From the NCBI GenBank assembly GCA_937990185.1, contig CALKBI010000034.1, positions 1 to 64,000 on the forward strand: 64,000 nucleotides of DNA, given 5' to 3'. The notes beneath the pieces were generated by a model. It made no database searches. It saw only the letters and a list, made by a program, of their open reading frames with translations, and was not told the DNA's origin. How positions within the stretch are numbered: position 1 is the first letter of the stretch; every line of letters starts with the position of its first letter. Shown one piece after another: positions 48,551 through 56,428 of the stretch. Source of the DNA: an uncultured Neomegalonema sp. Its GTDB lineage: Bacteria; Pseudomonadota; Alphaproteobacteria; Rhodobacterales; Rhodobacteraceae. The translations under genes and the position numbers were made by a program.

Positions 48551-49333
48551 ATGATTGGTTTAAAAGCACTTTTGAGCGGTGCATGTTTGGGTGTTGTCTT
48601 GGCCGGTTGCCAAGGGCCGTCTGTGTTTTCGCCGAGACTGATTAAACCGCAACCGCTACCGAACAATACCGCTGCGCCTGTGGTTCCCGCACCGAGAGCC
48701 GTTCAGCCTGTGGCTGCTGCACCGGCTCCCACGGTAACAGCGCCCGCCTATACTGTTGAAAGCTCTCCTGTTCTCACAACGCAGCCAGTTCAGACGTTTG
48801 CGATTGATAATGCGCCGATTGAGTTTGCTCCTCAGCCCATAGGGACCGAGTTTATCGAAAGCGAAGCGGCATTCGGATTTCAAACGCCGCAGCCCATAAC
48901 ATTCATTGAGGAACCTCAAGCCAGCACTGAACTGGCAATTCTCAACGCGCCGGTGCTGGAGTCGAGTGCTGCGCCGATTATTTCGAATGCTCCTCCGATT
49001 ATTGGACAATCGAGCACCGCGCCAGTTTACGAGACAGTTTCTTTGCCCGCGATTGATGTAACGCCAGCGCCGATCACTGAGTCTATTGGCAGGCCAGCCG
49101 CGCGTTCTTTGACTCTTCCGGTTCCGAAACCGGTTTCTCGTCCTATCGCGCCGCAAGAACCCCTTCCTTTTGCCTTTGCGTCTCCTACCGGGGTTGATTC
49201 CGGAATCTCGCTTGGGGAAGGAGATGATTTGCTTCCGCCGACATCAAGGCCCTTGGTGATCGACGCGGAAGCCTTGCCTCCGATTGATTCAGTTCCAGCC
49301 CCTAAAGTCGTTGAATACGGCGACGTTCTTTAG
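48551..49333 (+). CDS. Pro/Ala-rich hypothetical lipoprotein
   Basis: A 260-residue protein with a lipobox LAGC (Cys about 20). The mature part is strongly enriched in Pro, Ala, Thr and Ile, with repeated short APxx/TxAP patterns and no recognised domain; probably an extended envelope protein. Start ATG 48551 follows GGAGATAAG; the open frame begins earlier at 48509. Confidence 0.65.
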   Translation: MIGLKALLSGACLGVVLAGCQGPSVFSPRLIKPQPLPNNTAAPVVPAPRAVQPVAAAPAPTVTAPAYTVESSPVLTTQPVQTFAIDNAPIEFAPQPIGTEFIESEAAFGFQTPQPITFIEEPQASTELAILNAPVLESSAAPIISNAPPIIGQSSTAPVYETVSLPAIDVTPAPITESIGRPAARSLTLPVPKPVSRPIAPQEPLPFAFASPTGVDSGISLGEGDDLLPPTSRPLVIDAEALPPIDSVPAPKVVEYGDVL

Positions 49334-49474
49334 GACTTAAATTTGCAATGAGCGAAACGGAACGATGCAAATATCGGAAATTTATAATCTGTTAACCAAA
49401 GATAGGCGTATTTGCGGCTTTCTTTCGCGTGTTAATAAAGAGCCGATTGTTTTTAGCCGAACCGGGGATGGTGC

Positions 49475-50278
49475 ATGAAAAATTTTTGCTCACTTGTTAC
49501 GAGCTTTATCTTTGTTGCCGGTCTTGGCGTTGCAGCGACGTTACCGTCAATAGCCGCTTTTGCGCAGGATGAAGCGCCAAAGAAAACCCGAATTCCTATG
49601 CTTAAAGGCGGCGGAGCGGACAAAGGCACGAAAGCAAAATTAACGGCAGACGCAAAAACCGAAGACACAGAAATTGAAAAGTCCGATGTTGTCGTGGCTG
49701 AAGCTGAAACAACAAAAACGGATGCAGATGAAGCTGAGAAAATAGATGTTGATGCATCTGAAACCAAGGCTGCGGACGCTGATAAGGCTGAAACTGAAAC
49801 ACCAACCAAAAAAGCGGATGACGACGAAAACGTTGACGCTGAGAAAAAAGATGATGAGACGATGAGCAAAGAAACCACTGACGAGAAAACACCTGAAGAA
49901 ACCGAAGCCTTTCGTCAAACCATGCACGAGGGCGATATTGCCTTGGGTGTTTGCGGTGCGCGTGTGTCGGCCTTGATGTGGTTCTACGAGGCCAGCGTCG
50001 CGCAGGGTCGCGACGACCTCAAAAGCGCGGCTGCATCTTTAAAAGAATCGCGAGAAGCCTTGAAAGCCGAAGCGGAACGCCGCGCGGTTGATGATGGCGT
50101 TGATACCTCGGTTCGGGTCATGAACTCTGAAAGTGAAAAAATCTGGAATGATTTGAACGAGAAAGCCGGTGGCGATGAGAAAGAATTCCAGAAAACTCAT
50201 GATGAACTGTTTTCCGGGGTTCAGGAATGTCTGGCATTGTTCTTTGAACGTCCTGAAGATGAAAAGCCGAAAGAATAA
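49475..50278 (+). CDS. Highly charged exported protein
   Basis: A 267-residue protein with a signal peptide (residues 1-31, AAFAQ-D). Residues about 50-145 are very rich in Asp, Glu, Lys and Thr (low complexity, probably disordered). The C-terminal 110 residues appear folded and helical with two Cys (around 158 and 256). No family recognised. It ends in a good terminator. Confidence 0.65.
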   Translation: MKNFCSLVTSFIFVAGLGVAATLPSIAAFAQDEAPKKTRIPMLKGGGADKGTKAKLTADAKTEDTEIEKSDVVVAEAETTKTDADEAEKIDVDASETKAADADKAETETPTKKADDDENVDAEKKDDETMSKETTDEKTPEETEAFRQTMHEGDIALGVCGARVSALMWFYEASVAQGRDDLKSAAASLKESREALKAEAERRAVDDGVDTSVRVMNSESEKIWNDLNEKAGGDEKEFQKTHDELFSGVQECLALFFERPEDEKPKE

Positions 50279-50308
50279 GTTCCTCGACTTACCATCTTAA
50301 AAATAAAC

Positions 50309-50334
50309 AAGGCGGCTGGTGACAGTCGCCTTTT
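50309..50334. terminator. Bidirectional Rho-independent terminator
   Basis: AAGGCGGCT / AGTCGCCTTTT stem with T-run on the + side and A-run on the - side, between the convergent genes ending at 50278 and 50338. Confidence 0.75.
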
Positions 50335-50337
50335 CTA

Positions 50338-50778
50338 TTACTCTGCTGGAAGAGGGGCAGGGTTCTGAATGATCGTTCCTTGCTGCTGTTGCCTTGCGGC
50401 TGCTAGGCCCTGAACCACACCTTTGTGACAGTTCTCAGCGCGTTTGGTTATGTCGGCAGCAACTGCAACACGTTGAACTTCGGTTTGCGCTTCGGATAAA
50501 TTTTCAACCATCCGTTGCGACCATGCTTGTGCGTAGGCTTCGACTTCGCCTTTTGGATATTTGCGTAGTGTAAGAATAAGGTCTCTTGCTCGTTGTAAGC
50601 GGTTTAATTCTTCCGGTGTTGCGCTCCCATTAGCAGCCCGGATACCGGCTACAAAATCCAGAGCACTGGCGCAAAGTCCGGCGGCAGAAGCGCCCGTGAC
50701 GCTGATATTTTGAGCGTGGGTCGCTCCTGAGAAGCCCATTGCTGCACAAAAAACAACAGCTTGAAGAATACGCATCAA
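50338..50778 (-). CDS. Small exported hypothetical protein
   Basis: A 146-residue protein with a signal peptide (residues 1-23, THAQ). The mature domain is helical with two Cys (in GLCASAL and ENCHKG) that probably pair. Met at residue 2 (50775) is an equivalent start. Unknown family. Confidence 0.6.
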   Translation of the reverse strand: MMRILQAVVFCAAMGFSGATHAQNISVTGASAAGLCASALDFVAGIRAANGSATPEELNRLQRARDLILTLRKYPKGEVEAYAQAWSQRMVENLSEAQTEVQRVAVAADITKRAENCHKGVVQGLAAARQQQQGTIIQNPAPLPAE

Positions 50779-50971
50779 AACAATCTCCGATTATGGTCGA
50801 TAATCTTATGTGCAAGTATCGTGTGAAATACGACGAAATGAAGGATCGACTTGGACTTTTGCCCCTGCAGAGTACTTTGATTCTCGAAAAGTGATTGCAA
50901 CAAAATCATTCTTCCAGCCGAAAATACCTCCTGCCTGTATGCGGGAGTCGGAAAACCTTATTAAAACAATG

Positions 50972-51649
50972 CTATCTCTTGTGATCGGGCGGTCGCGGCT
51001 CTCGTCGCACCAGAATATCGCAATCCCACAAGATTTCATCCACTGGATGGGTGTGATGTTTTCGATACCCCGGCGGCCATCCCGGTCGCCTCGGTTCGGT
51101 ACGTCTGAGTGGCTCACCCGCTGCGCGCCGCCTTGCCTGCAACCGAGCCAGCCGTTTTGCCTGCGCCGGTATGGTCTCTAACGCGTTTTGCAAAACCTGC
51201 AACCGCCTGCACAAGTTGGCAGGATTGGCCTCAGCAGAGCGCGGCACGGATGGTTCAAAAGCAGGGCGTTGCTCATCAAAACCACTGATCCGAGGGCCAG
51301 CCCCGCGCAGAATCCGATGAGGTTTTGCCAGCTCGCGAAACCATTTGCGCGGATCAAACAACACAAAAGCCGGAATGCGATCTCCCGTGCCTTTTCCTTT
51401 CAGTCGTAAGCCTTTGGGGGCAGGGCGCTTTGGACTGATCGAGACAATCAGCCCCCGAGCCTTCATCAGTATCACCCGCCGCAAAGCCGATTCAGCCGGT
51501 TGCAAAACCCGTAAAACTCGGCGGCGAATGTCGGCAGGGATCGAGGCAATCACCGGCCCGTTCGGGACCAACCCGAAAAGCGCAAACATCGAAGCAACCA
51601 GACGCATCAGCGCCGTCACTTGATAGTTGATGATGACCTCGTCGTTCAT
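50972..51649 (-). CDS. Conserved-looking Arg-rich hypothetical protein
   Basis: A 225-residue protein with one hydrophobic N-terminal stretch (LMRLVASMFALFGLVPNG), then a basic region and a Pro/Arg-rich C-terminus (RRTEPRRPGWPPGYRKHH). Good coding character relative to the opposite strand, but no family I can name. The repeat cluster starts about 50 bp upstream. Confidence 0.5.
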   Translation of the reverse strand: MNDEVIINYQVTALMRLVASMFALFGLVPNGPVIASIPADIRRRVLRVLQPAESALRRVILMKARGLIVSISPKRPAPKGLRLKGKGTGDRIPAFVLFDPRKWFRELAKPHRILRGAGPRISGFDEQRPAFEPSVPRSAEANPANLCRRLQVLQNALETIPAQAKRLARLQARRRAAGEPLRRTEPRRPGWPPGYRKHHTHPVDEILWDCDILVRREPRPPDHKR

Positions 51650-51697
51650 GCCGTCCTTTCAGAAGAAAACTGAAAAGAACATATAATGAACACACAA

Positions 51698-51941
51698 GCA
51701 TTTGCAAGAGCAAATGCGTCCGCCCTCACCACAAGCACAAACAGCGCAGCGGCAGATGTATTTTTGCAGAGCAAAAATCATCGAGAGCCGGAGAGATCGA
51801 AAACAATGGCAAGCATTCGCGAAGCGAATGCGTCCACCCTAAACGCCAGCACAAACAGCGCAGCGGCAAATGGTTGAGCACAGCGAAACCATTGAGAGCC
51901 GGAGAGATCGAAAACAAAGGCAAGATTTGCAAGTGCAAATG
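51698..51941. repeat. Tandem repeat with covarying hairpins (about 111-115 bp period)
   Basis: Three successive units share the spacer CACAAACAGCGCAG and GAGAGCCGGAGAGATCGAAA but carry different hairpins at the same place: GCATTTGC/GCAAATGC (51698-51717), GCATTCGC/GCGAATGC (51813-51831) and GATTTGC/GCAAATG (51924-51941). Second-position hairpins differ likewise: ATTTTTGC/GCAAAAAT extended by GATG/CATC (51755-51782) and AATGGTT/AACCATT (51867-51894). The changes keep pairing. No gene is seen from 51650 to 52124. Confidence 0.8.
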
Positions 51942-51993
51942 CGTCCGTCCTAAATGCCAGCACAAACAGCGCAGATTTCTACCCTCATCCATT

Positions 51994-52057
51994 GTCATAC
52001 CCGCGACAGCGGGTATCTTTTAAAATTGAAGGAGTTTCCCGCTTTTGCGGGAATGAC
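51994..52057. repeat. Double-hairpin repeat, short variant
   Basis: GTCATACCCGCG...GCGGGTAT hairpin, a short spacer, then TTCCCGC/GCGGGAA and TGAC. The same GTCA/TGAC-bounded element as at the window start but 64 bp long, inserted into the covarying hairpin repeat. Confidence 0.75.
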
Positions 52058-52065
52058 AGACGAAT

Positions 52066-52117
52066 AATCATCGAGAGCAGGAGAGTCCGAAAACAAAGGC
52101 AAGAGCCGCAACGCGGC
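52066..52117. repeat. Fourth, partial covarying-hairpin unit
   Basis: ATCATCGAGAGCAGGAGAGT then CGAAAACAAAGGCAAG leads into hairpin GCCGC-aac-GCGGC (52105-52117). It has the same spacer as the upstream units but entirely different arms. Confidence 0.65.
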
Positions 52118-52124
52118 CTGACCA

Positions 52125-53027
52125 TCACGCCCGCTTCTGATCCCGGCGCGACGCAATCACAGCTGCCCCTGTCTCGACCAAACTCGCGCTTGCAATGAGC
52201 AATACACCGATGGTCTCGCGCATACCGAATTGCTCGCCTGCCAGCAGTGCCGCTGAAATTGCGCCTACGACGATTTCCGTCATCAACAGAAACGATACTG
52301 TGCCGGGGCTGAGAAACTTCGGCGCCCAAAGCGATGCATAGGTTCCCGGCAAAACAAAAACGACCATGAAGATCAAGAGCAGCGGCATTACCGGAAGGGT
52401 TTGCTCAATCGTTGGAATCTCAGTCGGGGCGATGAGCAACGCTGCACAGGTTGTAATAACTAACGACCAGACAAAAAAGCCGACAGTCAAATCGACTGAG
52501 GATTGCCCCTCATCACGGCGCAACCTTACGGCGGTGATGGCCCAGAAAATTCCAGCGGCCAGCCCCAGCCAATCACCGATATTCTGAGGTACGGGGAAAG
52601 TTAGGCCCAAACCAAAGATCGTTAGCATCCCCAGCACAGCCAAACAGATGGCCATGATCCGTGCGGGCGTAATCGCTTCTCCCAAAATAAAGCGCGCAAG
52701 CAAGGTGCTCCAGATCGGCATTAGATAGAATAGCAAAATGGCGCGCACGACTTCGGTATAAACGATCGACGCGGAATAACAGGTCAGGGCCAAGCCACTT
52801 GCGATCACAGTCAGCTGAAAGCTCATGCCCCCTTGCCGAACTTGCCGCCAGCGCATGATGCCTATGGGCAGCAGGCAGAGCGTCGGGACGAGGAAATAAA
52901 CTACCGTGGTCCAAAGTTGATGGAGACCGGCATCTTCCAGCGCACGCAACGGAATCCAGAATAAGCCCCAGCAGGCCCCGGCATAAAGACATGCAAGCTT
53001 TGCTTTGAATTCAATTGACGTTGCCAA
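52125..53027 (-). CDS. DMT (EamA family) transporter
   Basis: A 300-residue protein with ten hydrophobic helices in two EamA repeats (LYAGACWGLFWIPLRAL in the first, LWAPKFLSPGTVSFLLMTEIVVGAISA in the second). Exporter or importer of small metabolites; substrate unknown. The start is TTG 53027 with GAGGG about nine bases upstream. Repeats lie immediately after the stop. Confidence 0.85.
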   Translation of the reverse strand: MATSIEFKAKLACLYAGACWGLFWIPLRALEDAGLHQLWTTVVYFLVPTLCLLPIGIMRWRQVRQGGMSFQLTVIASGLALTCYSASIVYTEVVRAILLFYLMPIWSTLLARFILGEAITPARIMAICLAVLGMLTIFGLGLTFPVPQNIGDWLGLAAGIFWAITAVRLRRDEGQSSVDLTVGFFVWSLVITTCAALLIAPTEIPTIEQTLPVMPLLLIFMVVFVLPGTYASLWAPKFLSPGTVSFLLMTEIVVGAISAALLAGEQFGMRETIGVLLIASASLVETGAAVIASRRDQKRA

Positions 53028-53337
53028 AAAAGTACCCTCGAGGCTCCTTGGAAAGTGTTCCGCCTCATAGCGTGGATTCTATCATAGTTCAGGGTTTCGG
53101 GAAGACTGGAAAATCCAAGGTTGGGCTACTAGTGAAGCCTTGGAATATTTCAAGTAATACAAAGCATCACAAAGAAGATACTTCGAGTTTTAAATACTCA
53201 CAAAAAAGAGATGAAATATTTCTCACGGGTCTGCTGAATTTGTTGATCCGCCGTGGGGTTTTTCGTGATCGAGTGAATCGCTAAGTTCTTAAGCACAGGC
53301 CGAGCATGGTGTTCGGTACATCGAAAGGACTTCGATC
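53028..53337. other. Intergenic region, no gene supported
   Basis: A 310-bp AT-rich gap between the leftward transporter and a rightward small exported protein. It must hold both promoters; one inverted repeat (CCAAGG/CCTTGG) is seen near 53117-53144. An 89-codon open frame here (53015-53284) has no ribosome site and odd composition, and I do not call it. Confidence 0.4.
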
Positions 53338-53601
53338 ATGAAAAAGTTTTCACTCGCAATTGCCGCTGCCGCAACCATTGCTGCTCTCAGTGCTGCGCCT
53401 GCTTCCGCTGAAAGCACCGTGACGGAGCAACAATATAAACTGTCCAAAATTTTCAATAAGCAGCAAGTAACGTCGCAGCGCTTTCAAACGCGTGCCACGA
53501 CCTTCACGAATAGAAAGGCGACCAGTCAAAAGCGGTCTTTGAACCGTCATGACGCTGCTTTGGTTCGCCTGCTGAAGCACAGCCAGCCGCGCGGTCGTTA
53601 A
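53338..53601 (+). CDS. Small basic exported protein
   Basis: An 87-residue protein with a clear signal peptide (residues 1-24, APASA-E). The 63-residue mature part is rich in Gln, Arg, Lys and Thr, strongly basic, without Cys. GAAAGGA is upstream of the ATG. No family recognised. A strong terminator follows. Confidence 0.65.
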   Translation: MKKFSLAIAAAATIAALSAAPASAESTVTEQQYKLSKIFNKQQVTSQRFQTRATTFTNRKATSQKRSLNRHDAALVRLLKHSQPRGR

Positions 53602-53637
53602 GCCTCTTCCTCGAACTCCCTGTTCCTCTACATACTT

Positions 53638-53665
53638 CCCCGGTGCAACCGCACCGGGGCTTTTT
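53638..53665. terminator. Bidirectional Rho-independent terminator
   Basis: Perfect 9-bp stem CCCCGGTGC/GCACCGGGG with loop AACC, followed by CTTTTT. Located between the small exported protein gene and hemB (convergent). Confidence 0.85.
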
Positions 53666-53687
53666 GCTACAATACGATTGAGAAGTT

Positions 53688-54740
53688 CTAGCCCTGCGCT
53701 TTTAGGCGTTTCGCGACGTCAACGGCATAATAACTGAGCATCCCGTCACAGCCTGCGCGTTTGAATGCTGACAGCGCTTCGATTGTCACCTTATCCCGAT
53801 CAAGCCAACCATTTGCCGCCGCTGCCTCCAACATCGCGTACTCGCCGCTGGTCTGATAGGCAAAGGTGGGCACGGCGAATTCGTCTTTCACACGTCGGCA
53901 GATATCCAGATAAGGCATCCCCGGCTTGACCATCACCATATCTGCACCTTCGGAAAGATCGAGCGAGACCTCGCGCAGCGCCTCGTCAGAGTTCATCGGG
54001 TCCATCTGATAGGTTTTCTTATCGCCGGTCAGCTTGCCGGATGCACCGACCGCATCCCGGAAAGGTCCATAAAATGCCGAGGCATATTTCGCCGCATAAC
54101 TCAGCAACATGACATCTTGATGCCCTGCCGCCTCCAACGCATCGCGGATTGCAGCGATTCTGCCGTCCATCATATCCGAAGGACCGATGATATTCGCCCC
54201 CGCCTCAGCTTGCACGAGTGCTTGTTTTACCAGCGCCTCAACGCTCTCGTCGTTAACGATTTTTTCACCATGAACGATGCCGTCATGCCCAAGCGCATTA
54301 TACGGATCGAGCGCCACGTCCTCCATAATTCCTATTTCCGGCACGGCATCCTTGATGGCCCGCGTTGCACGGCAGATCAGATTATCCGGATTCCAAGCTT
54401 CCTCGCATCCCGGCGTGCGCAAACTGGCGTCTATATTCGGGAAGAGGGCGACGCAAGGCACGCCCAACGTCGCGGCCTCTTCAACGCGCCTGATGGCAAT
54501 ATCAATCGTCATCCGCTCTACGCCAGGCATTGAAGCCACCGGCTCGGTCTTGTTCTCGCCTTCGATAACAAAAATAGGCCAGATAAAATCAGCCGCCGAT
54601 AACCCGTTTTCCGCGACCATTGTACGGGACCATGCAGCCTGACGTGTTCGGCGCATACGGGTTCTGGGATAAGCGGGGTTTGGCGAGGTCTGAGGCATCT
54701 GAGTCATCCGGTTAGGCTGGTAAGACGCCTTTTCGGGCAT
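53688..54740 (-). CDS. hemB: Porphobilinogen synthase
   Basis: A 350-residue enzyme condensing two 5-aminolevulinates to porphobilinogen, a tetrapyrrole precursor needed for heme and bacteriochlorophyll. The Schiff-base Lys lies in MVKPGMPYLDICR; the other active-site Lys region is SYAAKYASAFYGPFRDA. ATG 54707 or 54698 are possible shorter starts. It lies 15 kb from the photosynthesis cluster, without PpsR-type sites noticed. Confidence 0.95.
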   Translation of the reverse strand: MPEKASYQPNRMTQMPQTSPNPAYPRTRMRRTRQAAWSRTMVAENGLSAADFIWPIFVIEGENKTEPVASMPGVERMTIDIAIRRVEEAATLGVPCVALFPNIDASLRTPGCEEAWNPDNLICRATRAIKDAVPEIGIMEDVALDPYNALGHDGIVHGEKIVNDESVEALVKQALVQAEAGANIIGPSDMMDGRIAAIRDALEAAGHQDVMLLSYAAKYASAFYGPFRDAVGASGKLTGDKKTYQMDPMNSDEALREVSLDLSEGADMVMVKPGMPYLDICRRVKDEFAVPTFAYQTSGEYAMLEAAAANGWLDRDKVTIEALSAFKRAGCDGMLSYYAVDVAKRLKAQG

Positions 54741-54860
54741 GTGCGCAAGGCGTTGTCAATCCACAACAATCATAACCGCATATTAGCCTTTGAAGAGTAT
54801 GATCCCCTCAAAAGGCGGATGACTCAGGGGTGATGTCATCAAAAAGTCGGGGAAAACACC

Positions 54861-55523
54861 GTGAAAAAGATACCTTCTTTGATTGTATTCAAAGCGTTAA
54901 CTTTTTTTGCCGTTGCGCTGTCCGGTACAACAGTCCAAGCCACCAATGCTTGGGATTCACACGAATTTGCTGATATCGCAGCCATTGGCCAAGCGGATCT
55001 GGATTTCGTGGTAACACGCGGCTTTCTCCACGAAATGGACCTTACGTCATTTGAAGTCCCTGCGCTGGCAATTGCACTAGAGGACATCAAGATTGACCCA
55101 AACCACAAAGCGAAAAAGAGCGGCTGGGCTGGTCTGGTTGAAGTAGAGCTTGATGAAGACAAAGCTTTAGAACTAGAGGATGTTTCCACATTCTCGGATG
55201 CTTTCGCGACGACAGAGCGCGACGTAAAGCTGAGCGGCTTTTACACAATGCGCTATGATTTCGCGACGAAACTACCCTTCCGCCCCTATGCCGGTGCGGG
55301 ACTTGGCGTCGTAACGACCAGCAGTGAAACGGATACCGCTGGCATCATTGCGGGCCGGGCAACAGCCGGATTTGACCTTACCCTCGGCGAAGGTTCGGCA
55401 GTCTTCGCGGAATACGCCTTTGTCAAAAACGGCGGCGTGAACCTTGGATCAGGCAACAGTAATTTCAGCGCGATCCCAGACAGCGAGCACAGCCTGAAAC
55501 TAGGCTTCCGCCGCACCTTCTAA
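54861..55523 (+). CDS. Outer-membrane beta-barrel protein
   Basis: A 220-residue protein with an N-terminal signal (residues 1-28). The C-terminal half shows barrel character: FYTMRYDFATKLPFRPYAGAGLGV, alternating hydrophobic strands and a final SLKLGFRRTF ending in Phe, as in OmpA/opacity-type barrels. Role unknown. Confidence 0.7.
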   Translation: MKKIPSLIVFKALTFFAVALSGTTVQATNAWDSHEFADIAAIGQADLDFVVTRGFLHEMDLTSFEVPALAIALEDIKIDPNHKAKKSGWAGLVEVELDEDKALELEDVSTFSDAFATTERDVKLSGFYTMRYDFATKLPFRPYAGAGLGVVTTSSETDTAGIIAGRATAGFDLTLGEGSAVFAEYAFVKNGGVNLGSGNSNFSAIPDSEHSLKLGFRRTF

Positions 55524-55618
55524 AGCGCTTTAAAAGCCTCAAAGCTGTCAGCCAAGTTCGTCATCTGGATGATGATCAGATCATCTGACCGGTCAATCCC
55601 ATGCCTGACGGAGGCGGG

Positions 55619-55768
55619 ATGGTGGCGGCTTTCAAAGAGTGCATGCGCCCCTTGATGCAAAGAGCAACACCGGACAAGACTTCAGATCATCTTCGCAATA
55701 TCTTTAAGCGTGCTATTCCGAGTGGGAAAGATGAGCGCCGCACTCTGGGAGATTTGGAAGGGGTATGA
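55619..55768 (+). CDS. Short frame coupled to the MerF-like gene
   Basis: A 49-codon frame (MVAAFKECMRPLMQRATPDK start) whose TGA overlaps the next ATG (ATGATG at 55765). The Lys/Arg-rich sequence matches nothing I recognise; it may be the remnant of a regulator or transposase rather than a gene. ATG 55601 is also in frame. Confidence 0.25.
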   Translation: MVAAFKECMRPLMQRATPDKTSDHLRNIFKRAIPSGKDERRTLGDLEGV

Positions 55769-55977
55769 TGACGCATAAGCTTCTAAGCGTTGGGCTTGCG
55801 GGAACTTTCACAGCTGGCATCTGTTGCGTCACACCGTTTTTGCCATGGCTGCTAAGCGCGATGGGGCTGTCCGGCCTCACTGGGTATATCTATCGCGATA
55901 GCGTCCTCTTGCCGCTGCTCGCGTTTTTTCTTGTTCTGACTGGGTATGCGATATGGCGATTGAAACGAGCGAAGTAA
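55765..55977 (+). CDS. MerF-like mercury transport protein
   Basis: A 70-residue protein with two membrane helices. The Cys pair and Pro in GICCVTPFLPWLL and the segment GLSGLTGYIYRDSVLLPLLAFFLVLTGYAIW (seen at residues 35-65) match MerF, which moves Hg(II) across the inner membrane. No merA, merR or merP is adjacent, so function in resistance is not assured. GGAAGGGGT precedes the ATG. Confidence 0.75.
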   Translation: MMTHKLLSVGLAGTFTAGICCVTPFLPWLLSAMGLSGLTGYIYRDSVLLPLLAFFLVLTGYAIWRLKRAK

Positions 55978-56178
55978 CGCTTGATCAAGGCCCACATGTT
56001 CCGACTATCGCACTCGCCAATTCAGATTGCTGTGGCCCGCTGCGAATAATCACAAGGGCTTATCGGCATCGAATGATAAAGCGTTTCTGATTTGCACCTT
56101 AAGCAACTGCTTTGAGGTGCGGCGTACCCGAGCTTGACAACCATGCGCAGCTTCCGTATCGGGATTGCTCGCAATCTA

Positions 56179-56265
56179 GCCCAGATGGCGGAATTGGTAG
56201 ACGCGCTGCGTTCAGGTCGCAGTGACCGCAAGGTCGTGGAGGTTCGAGTCCTCTTCTGGGCACCA
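56179..56265 (+). tRNA. tRNA-Leu (anticodon CAG)
   Basis: Cloverleaf with acceptor GCCCAGA/TCTGGGC, class II long variable arm, anticodon stem CTGCG/CGCAG with loop TTCAGGT giving CAG (56213-56215), and GGTTCGAGTCC T-arm. CCA is encoded (56263-56265). An integrase gene follows 163 bp downstream, so the 3' end is the likely attachment site. Confidence 0.95.
56241..56265 (+). other. Probable left attachment site (attL) in tRNA-Leu
   Basis: P4-type integrases recombine in tRNA 3' ends, and one begins just downstream. The repeat of this sequence at the right end of the element would lie beyond 64000; no second copy is seen in the window. Confidence 0.45.
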
Positions 56266-56354
56266 TTTCATTAAATCATAACCTCTCAAAACTGCTCAAA
56301 GTCATTGAATTTTTAATGATTTTTGCGCTAGAAGTGTCTCACGAGAAATCACTC

Positions 56355-56427
56355 GATACCCCCAAATCTCATAGGATTGGGGGTATCGGTGGGGCCGATA
56401 CCCCCATCTAGAAAGGTGATACCCCCA
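56355..56427. promoter_or_regulatory. Four copies of GATACCCCCA before the integrase gene
   Basis: Direct copies at 56355-56364, 56397-56406 and 56418-56427, and an inverted one at 56378-56387. The first two make a hairpin. The last copy ends one base before the ATG. They fit arm-type sites for the integrase or operators for its control. Confidence 0.65.
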
Positions 56428-56428
56428 G

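Noticed and set aside
50810-51181. 123-codon open frame opposite the Arg-rich protein gene
   Set aside because: Antisense overlap with the 50972-51649 gene, no ribosome site, no family.
51698-52117. CRISPR array
   Set aside because: Repeat units are imperfect and about 111-115 bp apart, with variable palindromic parts rather than unique spacers between constant repeats.
53015-53284. 89-codon open frame overlapping the start of the DMT transporter gene
   Set aside because: Overlaps the transporter start antisense, lacks a ribosome site and has no recognisable domain.
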